This document shows positions 1-7,594 of a stretch of 13,341 bases of DNA, one piece after another. This stretch comes from Paraktedonobacter sp035294465 (GTDB lineage Bacteria > Chloroflexota > Ktedonobacteria > Ktedonobacterales > Ktedonobacteraceae): contig DATGKW010000188.1 in the NCBI GenBank assembly GCA_035294465.1, forward strand, positions 1 through 13,341, given 5' to 3'. Position 1 is the stretch's first letter. Each line of letters starts with the position of its first letter. The position numbers and the translations under genes are program-made. The notes under the pieces are model-generated. The model did not search any database, had not been told where the DNA came from, and saw nothing but the letters and a program-made list of their open reading frames with translations.

Positions 1-401
<401 letters not shown>

Positions 402-475
402 GGGCTTTTAGCTCAGGTGGTTAGAGCGCAGTCCTGATAAGACTGAGGTCCCTGGTTCGAGTCCAGGAAGGCCCA
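402..475 (+). tRNA. tRNA-Ile (GAT anticodon)
   Basis: The cloverleaf is complete. The acceptor stem GGGCTTT (402-408) pairs with AAGGCCC (468-474), including one G:U pair, and A475 is the discriminator base. The anticodon is GAT at 436-438, the D-loop TAGCTCAGGTGGTTAGAGC is standard and the T-loop is GGTTCGAGTCC. The genome does not encode the 3' CCA, since CCC follows the discriminator. Position in the 16S spacer followed by tRNA-Ala is the standard bacterial arrangement. Confidence 0.97.
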
Positions 476-486
476 CCCGGCAATGG

Positions 487-562
487 GGGGATGTAGCTTA
501 GCTGGAAGAGCGCTGCCTTTGCACGGCAGAGGTCAGGGGTTCGAGTCCCCTCATCTCCACCA
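487..562 (+). tRNA. tRNA-Ala (TGC anticodon)
   Basis: The acceptor stem GGGGATG (487-493) pairs with CATCTCC (552-558). It contains the G3:U70 wobble, the identity element for alanyl-tRNA synthetase. The anticodon is TGC at 520-522. The CCA end is encoded at 560-562, unlike in the neighbouring tRNA-Ile. The 11-base gap to tRNA-Ile is consistent with one transcript. Confidence 0.97.
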
Positions 563-595
563 GATGAACTGTCGCTACCGCCTGTACATGCAGGT

Positions 596-715
596 GGGGT
601 GGTGACTATAGCGAAGGGGAAACACCCGTTCCCATCCCGAACACGGTAGTTAAGCCCTTCAGCTCCGATGATACTTTGGGGGAAGCCCCACGGGAAAGTA
701 GGACGTCGCCACTCC
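596..715 (+). rRNA. 5S ribosomal RNA
   Basis: The conserved 5S core is present: CCCGTTCCCATCCCGAACACG near 627-645, TAGTTAAGCCC near 648-657 and GATGATACTTTGGGGG near 668-683. The terminal helix is formed by about 593-605 with 706-718 (GGTGG...CCACC), with two wobble pairs. This fixes the ends within a few bases. It starts only 33 bases after the tRNA-Ala CCA end, and no 23S gene lies between them. The transcript ends at a terminator that begins within the helix. Confidence 0.95.
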
Positions 716-716
716 A

Positions 717-743
717 CCCGCCTGTATGGGCGGGTTTTTCTTT
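717..743 (+). terminator. Intrinsic terminator of the rRNA block
   Basis: CCCGCC (717-722) pairs with GGGCGGG-type bases ending at 734 across a six-base loop, and TTTTTCTTTT follows at once. It ends the 16S-tRNA-5S transcript. On the minus strand it has no following U-tract, so it should not stop transcription coming from coaX. Confidence 0.9.
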
Positions 744-753
744 TCAGGTACTC

Positions 754-1539
754 TTACCGCCCTTTGATTTTCTCATAGGCTATCCGCAGGCCCTCTAGCG
801 GCAGGTACTGGTTGATATGCTGAATTTCGGGGATGATGGGGGCCATGAGCGAGGCAAGGCCGCCGTGAGCGATGATTTTGACCTCGTTTTTGTCGCGCAC
901 GCCGGGAATCTCATTACGTAGGCGATGAATCAGCCCTTCGACGAGTCCAACGTGGCCATAGACGATGCCCGACTGCATGTTCTCGATGGTATTTTTGCCC
1001 AGGGCTGAACGCGGTGGGAGGAGGTCGATGCGGTAGAGACGCGAAGCTGCCTCGCTCAGCGCCTCCGCAGAGATGACCAGGCCAGGGGCAATTGCGCCGC
1101 CCAGAAAGTTTCCTTCAGCCGAGATGACATCGAAGGTCGTAGCCGTGCTGAAGGCGATTACAATGGCTGGACCTCCGTAGAGATGATGAGCTGCCAGCGT
1201 ATTAGCAATGCGATCCGCGCCAACTTCCCAGGGATTGTCTACCAGCAATTTGATGCCGAGGTCCAGGGTGTAGTCCAGGACAATAGCCTCTTTTTCGCAG
1301 TAGCGCAAGGCAAGATCTTGAAAAACGGGTGTAAGCGGCGGCACAACGCTGGAGAGAATGATGTCGTCGATATGCGCGAAGGTGTAGCCGGCGTGGCGCA
1401 GCAGGTCGCTCAGCACCATAGCATATTCGTCGGCGGTTCGCTGGCGTGCCGTGGAGACGATCCAGCGGTGCTGCGCCTCAGCGCTGTTATACACCCCAAG
1501 CTTGATATTGGTGTTACTGACATCGATGGCAAGTAACAT
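754..1539 (-). CDS. coaX: Type III pantothenate kinase (CoaX family), altered phosphate-binding motifs
   Basis: CoaX phosphorylates pantothenate with ATP, the first step of coenzyme A synthesis, in the cytoplasm. The protein has 261 residues, about the usual family length. It aligns with CoaX throughout: the N-terminal LLAIDVSNTNIKLG strand-turn, SSVVPP at 63-68, NPWEVGADRIAN at 102-113, the STATTFD block at 131-137, GGAIAPG, SAEAL, and the C-terminal HGGLA. Three positions differ from the canonical ASKHA motifs. The DxGNT glycine is Ser8, and in the usual DFGTATT motif the aspartate is Ala129 and the glycine is Ser131. Asp6 and Asp109 are kept. Activity is therefore uncertain. The ATG has AAGGAG at 1545-1550, five bases upstream. 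The gene follows the membrane-protein gene by 27 bases and probably shares its transcript. A second coaX copy elsewhere would fit a diverged role here. Confidence 0.92.
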   Translation of the reverse strand: MLLAIDVSNTNIKLGVYNSAEAQHRWIVSTARQRTADEYAMVLSDLLRHAGYTFAHIDDIILSSVVPPLTPVFQDLALRYCEKEAIVLDYTLDLGIKLLVDNPWEVGADRIANTLAAHHLYGGPAIVIAFSTATTFDVISAEGNFLGGAIAPGLVISAEALSEAASRLYRIDLLPPRSALGKNTIENMQSGIVYGHVGLVEGLIHRLRNEIPGVRDKNEVKIIAHGGLASLMAPIIPEIQHINQYLPLEGLRIAYEKIKGR

Positions 1540-1544
1540 AGATA

Positions 1545-1550
1545 CTCCTT
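1545..1550 (-). promoter_or_regulatory. Ribosome-binding site of coaX
   Basis: AAGGAG on the minus strand, five bases before the ATG at 1539. It fixes the start codon and matches the 16S tail seen at 228-232. Confidence 0.8.
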
Positions 1551-1566
1551 CTGGATAGCTCAGTCT

Positions 1567-2574
1567 CTAACGTTTCGTGGCGGTGATGCGGTTATGCACA
1601 ATTCCCTCAATCGCGGCCATAGGGATGGCCATCAAGGGAATAGCCAGGATGGTCATACAGCCGGAGACGACACCGACGCTGGCCAGCAGGCTTTGCGGCG
1701 TAAGAGAGGCCGTCTGGGCGGCGACGGACAGGTTGGGCGAGTTTGCCGAGGCAATGAAGAGAAGCACGAAAAGCCAGAGACAAATGATAGCTGAGCCGAG
1801 CAGAAAGATGGAGAAGCTTTTGCCCCAGGACGCGTACTTTCTCTGATCGTAAATCAGGCCGACGGTCAGCGCCGAGATGGGCAGAGGCGCCAGGGCCAGG
1901 TAGGGCTGGATGCTGGTGACATTGTTAAGAAATTGAGCGTTGCTCAGGTGGGCGAACAGGACGCCGCCGCCGGTTGAGAACAGCGAAACGAGCAGGCCGC
2001 GCCAGCTTCCAAAAAGTGCGCCGCTGAGCAGCGAGCAGGCAGGGACGATAAGCAGAGCCAGTACGGCGACCAGCAAAATAGCAAGGCCATTTGTGCTGCC
2101 ATCCACGTTGATGAAGATGCTCAAACCCTGATGGTAGGAGCCGAGTAAGTAGAGCACAATGACCATGATGCTGATGGCCAGCAGCAGGCTATAGCCCAGC
2201 ATGCCAAAGATCTGGAGCAAAGCTGGTGCTCGGCGCGTCAGGGGAAAATAAATGGGTTTTTTCTGCGGAGCCGGGGGAGCTGAAGCAATCGGCGGATAGC
2301 CATAGCCATGGGCCAGCGTGGGAAAAATAATTGGGCGTGGATCAGGCAATAGAGGCGCATGATGGATGGGCGGCTGCGTTGGCTGCTCAGACACGTCGGG
2401 CATTTGAGCGGGCGATTGGTTGGAACGTGGAATTTCTTCACCCGGCGACCAGCCGGGCGGGCCAAACGGACCGAATACCTCAGAGGGCGCAGGCGTCCTG
2501 GCCGGCGCGTCGTCCTGATGAGTGCGCTGGCTGTGTAGAATGCTTCCGGCCTGCTGCTCCGGTTGATCCAGCAT
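1567..2574 (-). CDS. Proline-rich multi-pass membrane protein, function unknown
   Basis: I do not recognise this 335-residue protein. Residues 1-115 are hydrophilic and rich in Pro, Gln and Ser, with no cleavable signal peptide, and probably form a disordered tail. After a basic LTRRAP stretch come about six hydrophobic segments, near 118-145, 163-189, 191-209, 224-242, 253-276 and 296-323. The protein ends in a short basic tail (ITATKR). The last segment is rich in Pro, Met and Ile. The ATG at 2574 has AAAGGAG at 2584-2590, nine bases upstream, and a strong promoter beyond it. It lies 27 bases ahead of coaX, so the two are probably co-transcribed. That alone does not tie it to CoA metabolism. 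A transporter or membrane scaffold is possible, but no family motif supports either. Confidence 0.8.
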   Translation of the reverse strand: MLDQPEQQAGSILHSQRTHQDDAPARTPAPSEVFGPFGPPGWSPGEEIPRSNQSPAQMPDVSEQPTQPPIHHAPLLPDPRPIIFPTLAHGYGYPPIASAPPAPQKKPIYFPLTRRAPALLQIFGMLGYSLLLAISIMVIVLYLLGSYHQGLSIFINVDGSTNGLAILLVAVLALLIVPACSLLSGALFGSWRGLLVSLFSTGGGVLFAHLSNAQFLNNVTSIQPYLALAPLPISALTVGLIYDQRKYASWGKSFSIFLLGSAIICLWLFVLLFIASANSPNLSVAAQTASLTPQSLLASVGVVSGCMTILAIPLMAIPMAAIEGIVHNRITATKR

Positions 2575-2583
2575 CGCGATTTG

Positions 2584-2590
2584 CTCCTTT
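2584..2590 (-). promoter_or_regulatory. Ribosome-binding site of the membrane-protein gene
   Basis: AAAGGAG on the minus strand, nine bases before the ATG at 2574. It supports this start. Confidence 0.75.
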
Positions 2591-2613
2591 AGCTATTACA
2601 GCGACCTTGTTCT

Positions 2614-2642
2614 ATTGTAAATTTGCCTCTGCCGTCTGTCAA
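2614..2642 (-). promoter_or_regulatory. Sigma-70-type promoter for the membrane protein-coaX pair
   Basis: On the minus strand a perfect TTGACA (-35, 2637-2642) is followed after 17 bases by TACAAT (-10, 2614-2619), one mismatch from consensus. Transcription would start near 2607, giving a leader of about 33 bases with the ribosome-binding site in it. It is the best housekeeping promoter in the window. Confidence 0.85.
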
Positions 2643-2881
2643 ATAGCCAGGATGTTTCAAGGTGTTTCTCATTTTGTGATCGGGTTGCTCCCGGCGAGGA
2701 GGAACAGGCAACCGGAGGCTGCGGTCAGGTTCACTGCGGCTTTGTGAGCTGCTTTACATTCTTGAGACTGGCCGGGCCATTACAATGAGAAGCAAGGCAA
2801 GCCACTCAGGCATTTTTGAAGAAATCATTGTGATTCATCCCTGTAGAGAGGGCTTATTCTGAGAAAGGCGATGCCGGTTAT
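2643..2881. other. Divergent intergenic region, plus-strand promoter unresolved
   Basis: This stretch separates the minus-strand membrane-protein gene from the plus-strand lipoprotein gene. A TACAAT hexamer at 2781-2786 is a possible -10 for the lipoprotein. Its candidate -35 boxes are badly spaced: TTGAGA at 2762-2767 is 13 bases away and TTTACA at 2753-2758 is 22 bases away. I see no other gene, repeat or strong hairpin. Confidence 0.4.
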
Positions 2882-2887
2882 AAGGAG
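2882..2887 (+). promoter_or_regulatory. Ribosome-binding site deciding the lipoprotein start
   Basis: AAGGAG lies ten bases before the ATG at 2898, which supports that codon over the upstream in-frame ATG at 2871. Confidence 0.75.
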
Positions 2888-2897
2888 AAAAGTATTC

Positions 2898-4292
2898 ATG
2901 AAAAAACGTCCTTATCGCGCCTCAATTTATACTAGCGCTCTCCTCTGTTCTTTGCTTTTAGTTCTGGTGGCTTGCTCTGGGCAGCCGGGTACAGGATCTG
3001 GCGGTGGTACTGCCACGCCGTCGGCTGGCGGCAACGCTCCGACTCCTACGGCAACGCAGCCCTCGGCGCAGACGGTACCGATGCCACCTACACAGACTTC
3101 TTGCCCGGCCGCAAATATGGCTCGTGCTGCGGTCATGCGCCCGTTGGCCCTCGGCACCGATCAGAATCTGGTGTACATTTATAATGATGTGCCTCAGTAT
3201 ACCTCGACGGCCTCTGGTATTCTGCGCCGCTATGATGCTACTACTGGCAAGAAAACAGATATCGTGACCAGCGGCCTGCAAATCCTTCAGGCGCAGGTTT
3301 CCGCCGATGGTCAATGGGTGCTTTTCCTGAGCCGGCCTGACCCCAGGGGCGGCCTGGTCAATACAGTTCAGTTACAACTGGTGCGTATGGATGGACAGGG
3401 ACTGCAAACGCTGATGTGCTTGCCATATGGCGATGGCGTCGATGGGCTGCCGAGCAACCCCGTTATCAACTTCCAGTGGTCTGTCGATGAGAAGTCGATC
3501 CTGATCTCTACTGATATGATGGATACGACAACCCATGAGGTAACAAGTGCCATTACGCTTTTGGATGTTTCAACCGGGACGTTAAAGCCTCTGTTCCTGG
3601 ATCAGGCTGATGGTCTGTACAGCTACAGCGTCGTGACCTGGCTTGATAATACGCACGCCTATATTGTCAAACAGGGCATTCAAGGCCCGACGCCGCCGGA
3701 GACGGTTTTCCTGATCAATACAACCACAGCTACCGTTACTCAACCCGGTCTGGTAACAATCCTGACCAGCCCGACACGCTTTAGCAATAACTCACTCGAT
3801 AGCAGTTACGATGGCACGCAGCTCTATAGCTCCTACTGCCTGCAAGCGGCCAATCCGTTCAATACGAATATCCAGGCTGGACCGGCTATGGGTGGTGTAC
3901 GCCACACGATCTGGCAGGAGCAGCCTGCCGATTGTGTGAAGGTGTTGCGTGCGGTTACTCCAACCACGTTGCTTCTTGTGGTTTCCGTGTCCAACACCAC
4001 CGGTAACTCGGCTCAGATGTGGGCGATGAGCCTGCCGGGCGATAGCATGCGCTCCCTGACTACGCTTACAACTGGCACGAGTGATAAGAGTTACGATTTG
4101 AATGAGACCTCGCAATTCCCCTGGTCGAATGTCTCGCGGAACGGCAGCACCTACACCTTGCAAGAGGTTGACTCAGGCGCGAATACACAGAGCATTCTGC
4201 TTGCACCCCTGGGCGGCGGCAATCCTGTGACCATTGCTACAACTGACCCCGGCTATAGCACGGTCAGTCTGGCCGGCTGGACAACCATGTAA
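2898..4292 (+). CDS. Secreted lipoprotein with TolB-like beta-propeller
   Basis: This is a predicted lipid-anchored surface protein. From the chosen ATG (464 residues) it opens with a Lys/Arg n-region, a hydrophobic core and the lipobox LVAC, with the lipidated cysteine at residue 26. A Gly/Thr/Pro/Ser linker runs to about residue 65. The rest looks like a WD40/TolB-type propeller. Repeated blades carry motifs such as SADGQWVLFLS (near 135-145) and FQWSVDEKSILIS (near 192-204), each followed by a Leu/Asp-rich strand. An in-frame ATG at 2871 would add nine residues, but its AAAGG lies only two bases away. The ATG at 2898 has AAGGAG at 2882-2887 with ten-base spacing and yields a classic lipoprotein signal. 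No catalytic residues are evident. A binding or scaffolding role is likely but the ligand is unknown. It ends in its own terminator. Confidence 0.85.
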   Translation: MKKRPYRASIYTSALLCSLLLVLVACSGQPGTGSGGGTATPSAGGNAPTPTATQPSAQTVPMPPTQTSCPAANMARAAVMRPLALGTDQNLVYIYNDVPQYTSTASGILRRYDATTGKKTDIVTSGLQILQAQVSADGQWVLFLSRPDPRGGLVNTVQLQLVRMDGQGLQTLMCLPYGDGVDGLPSNPVINFQWSVDEKSILISTDMMDTTTHEVTSAITLLDVSTGTLKPLFLDQADGLYSYSVVTWLDNTHAYIVKQGIQGPTPPETVFLINTTTATVTQPGLVTILTSPTRFSNNSLDSSYDGTQLYSSYCLQAANPFNTNIQAGPAMGGVRHTIWQEQPADCVKVLRAVTPTTLLLVVSVSNTTGNSAQMWAMSLPGDSMRSLTTLTTGTSDKSYDLNETSQFPWSNVSRNGSTYTLQEVDSGANTQSILLAPLGGGNPVTIATTDPGYSTVSLAGWTTM

Positions 4293-4317
4293 GAAGATGA
4301 CTTTCCGTAGAAGGAAA

Positions 4318-4371
4318 GGGAGCGCGAGTCAAACAAGCAGGTCCCGCCTGTTTGACTCGCGCTCCCCTTTT
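4318..4371 (+). terminator. Long perfect hairpin terminator after the lipoprotein gene
   Basis: An 18-base arm at 4318-4335 (starting GGGAGCGCGAGTC) is perfectly complementary to 4349-4366, with a 13-base loop, and CTTTT follows. It separates the lipoprotein gene from the chitinase gene, so the two are probably not one operon. Confidence 0.9.
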
Positions 4372-4390
4372 ATGGACGTTCACAGGTAAA

Positions 4391-4406
4391 ACTGGTATAG
4401 ATATCT
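4391..4406 (+). promoter_or_regulatory. Possible operator resembling a DasR dre site (weak)
   Basis: ACTGGTATAGATATCT overlaps the upstream edge of the chitinase -35 box. Its left half matches the dre consensus of the Streptomyces GntR-type regulator DasR (ACTGGTCTAGACCAGT), with 11 of 16 bases agreeing. The right half is poorly kept. The likeness may be chance. It is listed because chitinase genes are known targets of such regulators. Confidence 0.22.
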
Positions 4407-4435
4407 TGACGTATACACCACAATGAGGGTACACT
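4406..4435 (+). promoter_or_regulatory. Sigma-70-type promoter of the chitinase gene
   Basis: TTGACG (4406-4411) and TACACT (4430-4435) are 18 bases apart. The predicted transcription start near 4442 gives a leader of about 40 bases ahead of the ATG at 4483. Confidence 0.6.
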
Positions 4436-4470
4436 TGAGGCAGGACTGTTGTATCATTCCATAGTAGCCA

Positions 4471-4476
4471 AGGAGG
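4471..4476 (+). promoter_or_regulatory. Ribosome-binding site of the chitinase gene
   Basis: AGGAGG, six bases before the ATG at 4483, is a full match to the 16S tail. It implies strong translation. Confidence 0.8.
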
Positions 4477-4482
4477 GTATTT

Positions 4483-6213
4483 ATGATCACAGCGCCACGT
4501 GTACGCAAGTATGTACTGAGCGCGGTTGCTCTGTCTGGCTTGCTTCTGTGTTCCTGTCTCGTTTTTCTTGCTGTCCGGCCATCCCCGGCGAAGGCGGCCT
4601 TTAGCTCGAACTGGTACAATGCGGCCCCGTATGTCATGCCGCTGGCCAACGATCCGCCCGATCTCACGACGGTCATGGCTGCGACCAACATCAAGGCGTT
4701 CACCCTGGCCTTTGTTGTAGCCGATGGAGGCTGCACTCCAGCCTGGGAGACCGACTCCGGCCTCGATGATGTGTCCGGTGATACCCAGGTGCAGCCGATT
4801 ATCAACGCTGTGCGCGCGGCGGGAGGCGATGTCGTCGTCTCCTTCGGAGGGTATAATGGCAACAAGCTTGGCCAGGAATGTGGCTCGCCCCAGGCCACAG
4901 CCGCCGCTGAACAGACGGTGATCAGCAAGTATGGCTTGCACGCCGTTGATTTTGACCTGGAGGAGCCGGAATACGAGAACGCGACAGCTATTAACAATGA
5001 GCTGGGGGCGGCGCAAATCTTGCAACAGAACAATCCCGGCCTCTACGAATCGGTCACTATTCCAGGTACCACCAGCGGAACCGGCTATTTCGGTCAGCAA
5101 TTACTGAACAACGCCAAATCTCTGGGCTACACGCCAAACAATTACGCTATCATGCCCTTTGATGGCGGCTTTAGCGGCGCGAGTAGCCAGATCACCGCAC
5201 TGCAGGATTTCAACACAATCCTGATGAACACCTTTGGCTGGAGCAGCGCGACGGCCTATTCCTACGAAGGCATCTCGTCGATGAATGGGCGCACCGATAG
5301 CGGCGAGTACTTCTATCAGTCGGACTTCAATACGATATCAAGCTTCGCAAAGAGCAACGGCCTGGCCCGCTTTACCTTCTGGTCGGTCAATCGTGATCGC
5401 GAATGCAATCCTCCCGACAACAATGGCGCTCTTTCGGCCACGTGCAGTAGTGTCACGCAGAATTCCTGGGATTTCACCACCATCATCGCGGAATTCGGCG
5501 GAGCGACGCCTCCGACCTCCACACCCACTCCGACGCCAACCTCTGGCGGAGGCGGTGGCCAGTGCTCCGGCGTCTCCCCCTGGAATGCAAGTACCGCTTA
5601 TGTTGGTGGAGATGAAGTGACCTATAACGGCGAACTGTGGCAGGCCAAGTGGTGGACTGAGGGTGACACGCCAGGCGGACCGGCAGGCGTCTGGACGCTG
5701 ATCGGCAGTTGCAGCGGCGGTGGCGGTTCCACGCCAACCCCGACACCCACACCAACCCAGACCAGTACGCCGACTCCGACGCCAACGCAGACGAGCACGC
5801 CAACCCCTACGCCTACCAGCACTCCTACGTCTGGCAACCTGGTGACAAATGGGGGCTTCGAGACGGGCAACCTTTCCGGCTGGACCTGCCAGAGTGGGGA
5901 CAGTATCGTGACCTCGCCGGTGCATAGCGGCTCCTATGCGCTTGAGCTTGCGCCGACCAGTTCGACGACGGGCGAGTGCGACCAGACGATCACCGTGCAG
6001 GCCAATCAAAGCTACACGCTCACGGCCTATGTCGATGGTCCCTATGCTTATCTCGGTGTGCAGAACGGTAGCTCGAACTGGACGAGCAGCAGCAGCTATA
6101 CCCAGTTGAGCGTGACCTTTACCACCGGCTCTTCGCAGACGAGCATTACCATCTACGTGCATGGCTGGTATGCCCAGGGCAATGTCTATGTCGATGATGT
6201 TTCCCTGAGCTGA
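4483..6213 (+). CDS. Secreted GH18 chitinase with two carbohydrate-binding modules
   Basis: This enzyme hydrolyses beta-1,4 bonds in chitin outside the cell. The 576 residues show a signal peptide (hydrophobic core 11-31, likely cut after AKA near 38). A GH18 TIM-barrel spans about 40-345, with the SFGGYNG strand near 119-125. The signature DxDxE is present as D156-F-D158-L-E160, and E160 is the predicted proton donor. A Thr/Pro/Gly linker follows. Next is a CBM5/12-type chitin-binding domain near 361-410, with W367 in SPWNASTAY and the WQAKWW aromatic cluster. A second Thr/Pro linker covers 417-450. Last is a jelly-roll carbohydrate-binding module from N452 to the end, opening LVTNGGFETG and ending VYVDDVSLS. 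All catalytic and domain hallmarks are intact. It has its own promoter and terminator. Confidence 0.95.
   Translation: MITAPRVRKYVLSAVALSGLLLCSCLVFLAVRPSPAKAAFSSNWYNAAPYVMPLANDPPDLTTVMAATNIKAFTLAFVVADGGCTPAWETDSGLDDVSGDTQVQPIINAVRAAGGDVVVSFGGYNGNKLGQECGSPQATAAAEQTVISKYGLHAVDFDLEEPEYENATAINNELGAAQILQQNNPGLYESVTIPGTTSGTGYFGQQLLNNAKSLGYTPNNYAIMPFDGGFSGASSQITALQDFNTILMNTFGWSSATAYSYEGISSMNGRTDSGEYFYQSDFNTISSFAKSNGLARFTFWSVNRDRECNPPDNNGALSATCSSVTQNSWDFTTIIAEFGGATPPTSTPTPTPTSGGGGGQCSGVSPWNASTAYVGGDEVTYNGELWQAKWWTEGDTPGGPAGVWTLIGSCSGGGGSTPTPTPTPTQTSTPTPTPTQTSTPTPTPTSTPTSGNLVTNGGFETGNLSGWTCQSGDSIVTSPVHSGSYALELAPTSSTTGECDQTITVQANQSYTLTAYVDGPYAYLGVQNGSSNWTSSSSYTQLSVTFTTGSSQTSITIYVHGWYAQGNVYVDDVSLS
5731..5832 (+). 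repeat. Thr-Pro tandem repeat linker in the chitinase
   Basis: Degenerate tandem repeats encode TPTPTPTQTS-type units, covering residues 417-450. They form the flexible linker between the two carbohydrate-binding modules. Synonymous variation between units suggests selection on the peptide and not a recent DNA expansion. Confidence 0.85.
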
Positions 6214-6234
6214 TAGGAGTTTCGTTTAAAGCTG

Positions 6235-6283
6235 GCAAAGAAGACCTCCGCTGCCCTTGTCTGGTAGCGGAGGTCTTCTTTGC
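6235..6283. terminator. Bidirectional terminator between chitinase and DUF1906 genes
   Basis: An 18-base arm at 6235-6252 (GCAAAGAAGACCTCCGCT) is perfectly complementary to 6266-6283, with a 13-base loop. The A-rich outer 5' arm and T-rich outer 3' arm allow it to act in both directions. The two flanking genes converge on it, stopping at 6213 and 6347. Confidence 0.8.
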
Positions 6284-6285
6284 TC

Positions 6286-6305
6286 AGAGACGCGCAAGCG
6301 TCTCT
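6286..6305. terminator. Small GNRA-capped hairpin beside the bidirectional terminator
   Basis: AGAGACGC and GCGTCTCT form a perfect 8-bp stem capped by GCAA. It lies between the end of the DUF1906 gene and the larger hairpin and may assist termination or protect the mRNA end. No long U-tract follows on either strand. Confidence 0.45.
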
Positions 6306-6346
6306 CGCGCATCTATATGTACGACGGTTCAGGGTGAGCCGGTTGT

Positions 6347-7558
6347 TTACCAGATGGGGACGGACGACTGAAGCTCGTCCGTATCTATATTGACGGCGCC
6401 GTTGCCCTGTAAGCCGTATTGCCAGATGAGCGTGTGGCCGCCGCGATCCTGGCCGTTACAGAGCAGTCCATCCGGCCCAAATGCAGGCTTGCCGGATGCC
6501 GACGTGCGCCCAGGAGAGGGTTCTGGGGAGTAGAGGATTGAATTGGCCACAGAGGAATCGGCGCTCACGGCTGAGCAAAACGCGCTGTTAAATTCGCTGC
6601 TTCCGGGGAGCGGATTTTCATAGTACCCGGCGGTGTAGCCAGCCGCCGTGATGGTATTGTACCAACCCTCGATGTAAGCGGCGTCAACGGCCGAGCTACT
6701 CTCGATATCAAGAACGATGATGGTTCCTTTAGGAATACCCAGGGTATGCGCTTTCGCAAGCGCGTCGTTTGCGCGGCTTACGCCCGTACTGGATCCAGTA
6801 TCCCCGCCAAAATCAGAGAGAATAGGCAAGATGTGAATTCCTTTGCTGTGGATGAAAGATGCCTCGGAAGCGGTCATAGGGTTGAAGGAGAGCGCGTCTA
6901 AGTACCGGCCGATGAACTGGGGAGTTCCAAAGCTGCTCTCGATCTGGCTGAGGAAAGACGGGGTGATGGCGCTCACAGTGTCCACGCCCCAGAGAACCTG
7001 GCCAGGCGGTGGCGGCGGTGGCGGTGGCACCGGTGAACTCGGAGTGTTAACCAGGCTGCTCCAGGTTTGCGGTCCGGTAATGCCGTCTACGCTGAGCTTA
7101 TGGCTACTCTGATAGCTCCGCACGGCGCTGGCGGTCGCCGGGCCGAAGTCCCCATCGACCGTGAGGAATGCTCCATGCGCGTTCAACTGGCGCTGCAATG
7201 CCATAACCGCTGGTCCGGTACTGCCCTGGCTGGTCGTCACAATCAAGACCGGCCACGTTTGCGGCCCAACCACTCCATCTACACTCAGGCCATAAGCGGA
7301 TTGGAAAGCTTTGACGGTTGAAGCCGTTTGTGGACCGAAATCTCCATCGACCGTGAGCGAATACCCGTGAGCTTGCAGCATCAGCTGAATCGAGGCCACG
7401 TTCTCACCGATGGCTCCCTGGCCGACATCGGGCCAGGGATACGAAGTTGCCGCGTGAGTTGAAATAATGTGGTAGCCAATTGAGCCGATTGCGGCGATCA
7501 GCGCCAGCGCAATGAGTAATACTCGAAAGAGTAGGGGGAATCTCTTTTTGCCTTCCAT
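6347..7558 (-). CDS. Exported protein with two peptidoglycan-binding domains and a DUF1906 glycoside hydrolase-like domain
   Basis: This is probably a cell-wall-acting surface protein. The 403 residues start with a basic n-region and a hydrophobic segment (9-31), a signal anchor or signal peptide. Two PG_binding_1 repeats follow. Repeat one (about 46-104) contains VDGDFGPQTASTVKAFQ and VDGVVGPQTW. Repeat two (about 110-170) contains VDGDFGPATASAVRSYQ and VDGITGPQTW. An eight-proline spacer (178-185) leads to the DUF1906 (Rv2525c-like) domain from 191 to the end. That domain has the opening GVD (D193), the LDIES motif (D284, E286) at the position of the GH25-like acidic pair, and IWQYG near 378-382. 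Members of this family are usually called GH25-like, but activity is rarely shown. AGGA at 7566-7569 lies seven bases before the ATG. The gene is preceded by leader element A, and the bidirectional hairpin ends it. Confidence 0.88.
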   Translation of the reverse strand: MEGKKRFPLLFRVLLIALALIAAIGSIGYHIISTHAATSYPWPDVGQGAIGENVASIQLMLQAHGYSLTVDGDFGPQTASTVKAFQSAYGLSVDGVVGPQTWPVLIVTTSQGSTGPAVMALQRQLNAHGAFLTVDGDFGPATASAVRSYQSSHKLSVDGITGPQTWSSLVNTPSSPVPPPPPPPPGQVLWGVDTVSAITPSFLSQIESSFGTPQFIGRYLDALSFNPMTASEASFIHSKGIHILPILSDFGGDTGSSTGVSRANDALAKAHTLGIPKGTIIVLDIESSSAVDAAYIEGWYNTITAAGYTAGYYENPLPGSSEFNSAFCSAVSADSSVANSILYSPEPSPGRTSASGKPAFGPDGLLCNGQDRGGHTLIWQYGLQGNGAVNIDTDELQSSVPIW

Positions 7559-7594
7559 GCGTTTTTCCTATCCTTAGAGACTGAAGAGTACAAT

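Noticed and set aside
421..717. Open minus-strand frame across the tRNAs and 5S
   Set aside because: It is antisense to structural RNA genes. It is a well-known source of false small proteins.
1183..1536. Open plus-strand frame of 117 codons
   Set aside because: It lies antisense inside coaX, has no ribosome-binding site and no protein-like pattern, whereas the coaX frame matches its family throughout.
2871..2897. Upstream ATG as start of the beta-propeller lipoprotein
   Set aside because: Its AAAGG is two bases from the ATG, and the extension would spoil an otherwise standard lipoprotein signal that begins at 2898.
4264..5100. Open minus-strand frame of 278 codons
   Set aside because: It crosses the terminator and promoter of the chitinase and the chitinase coding region, and shows no family motifs.
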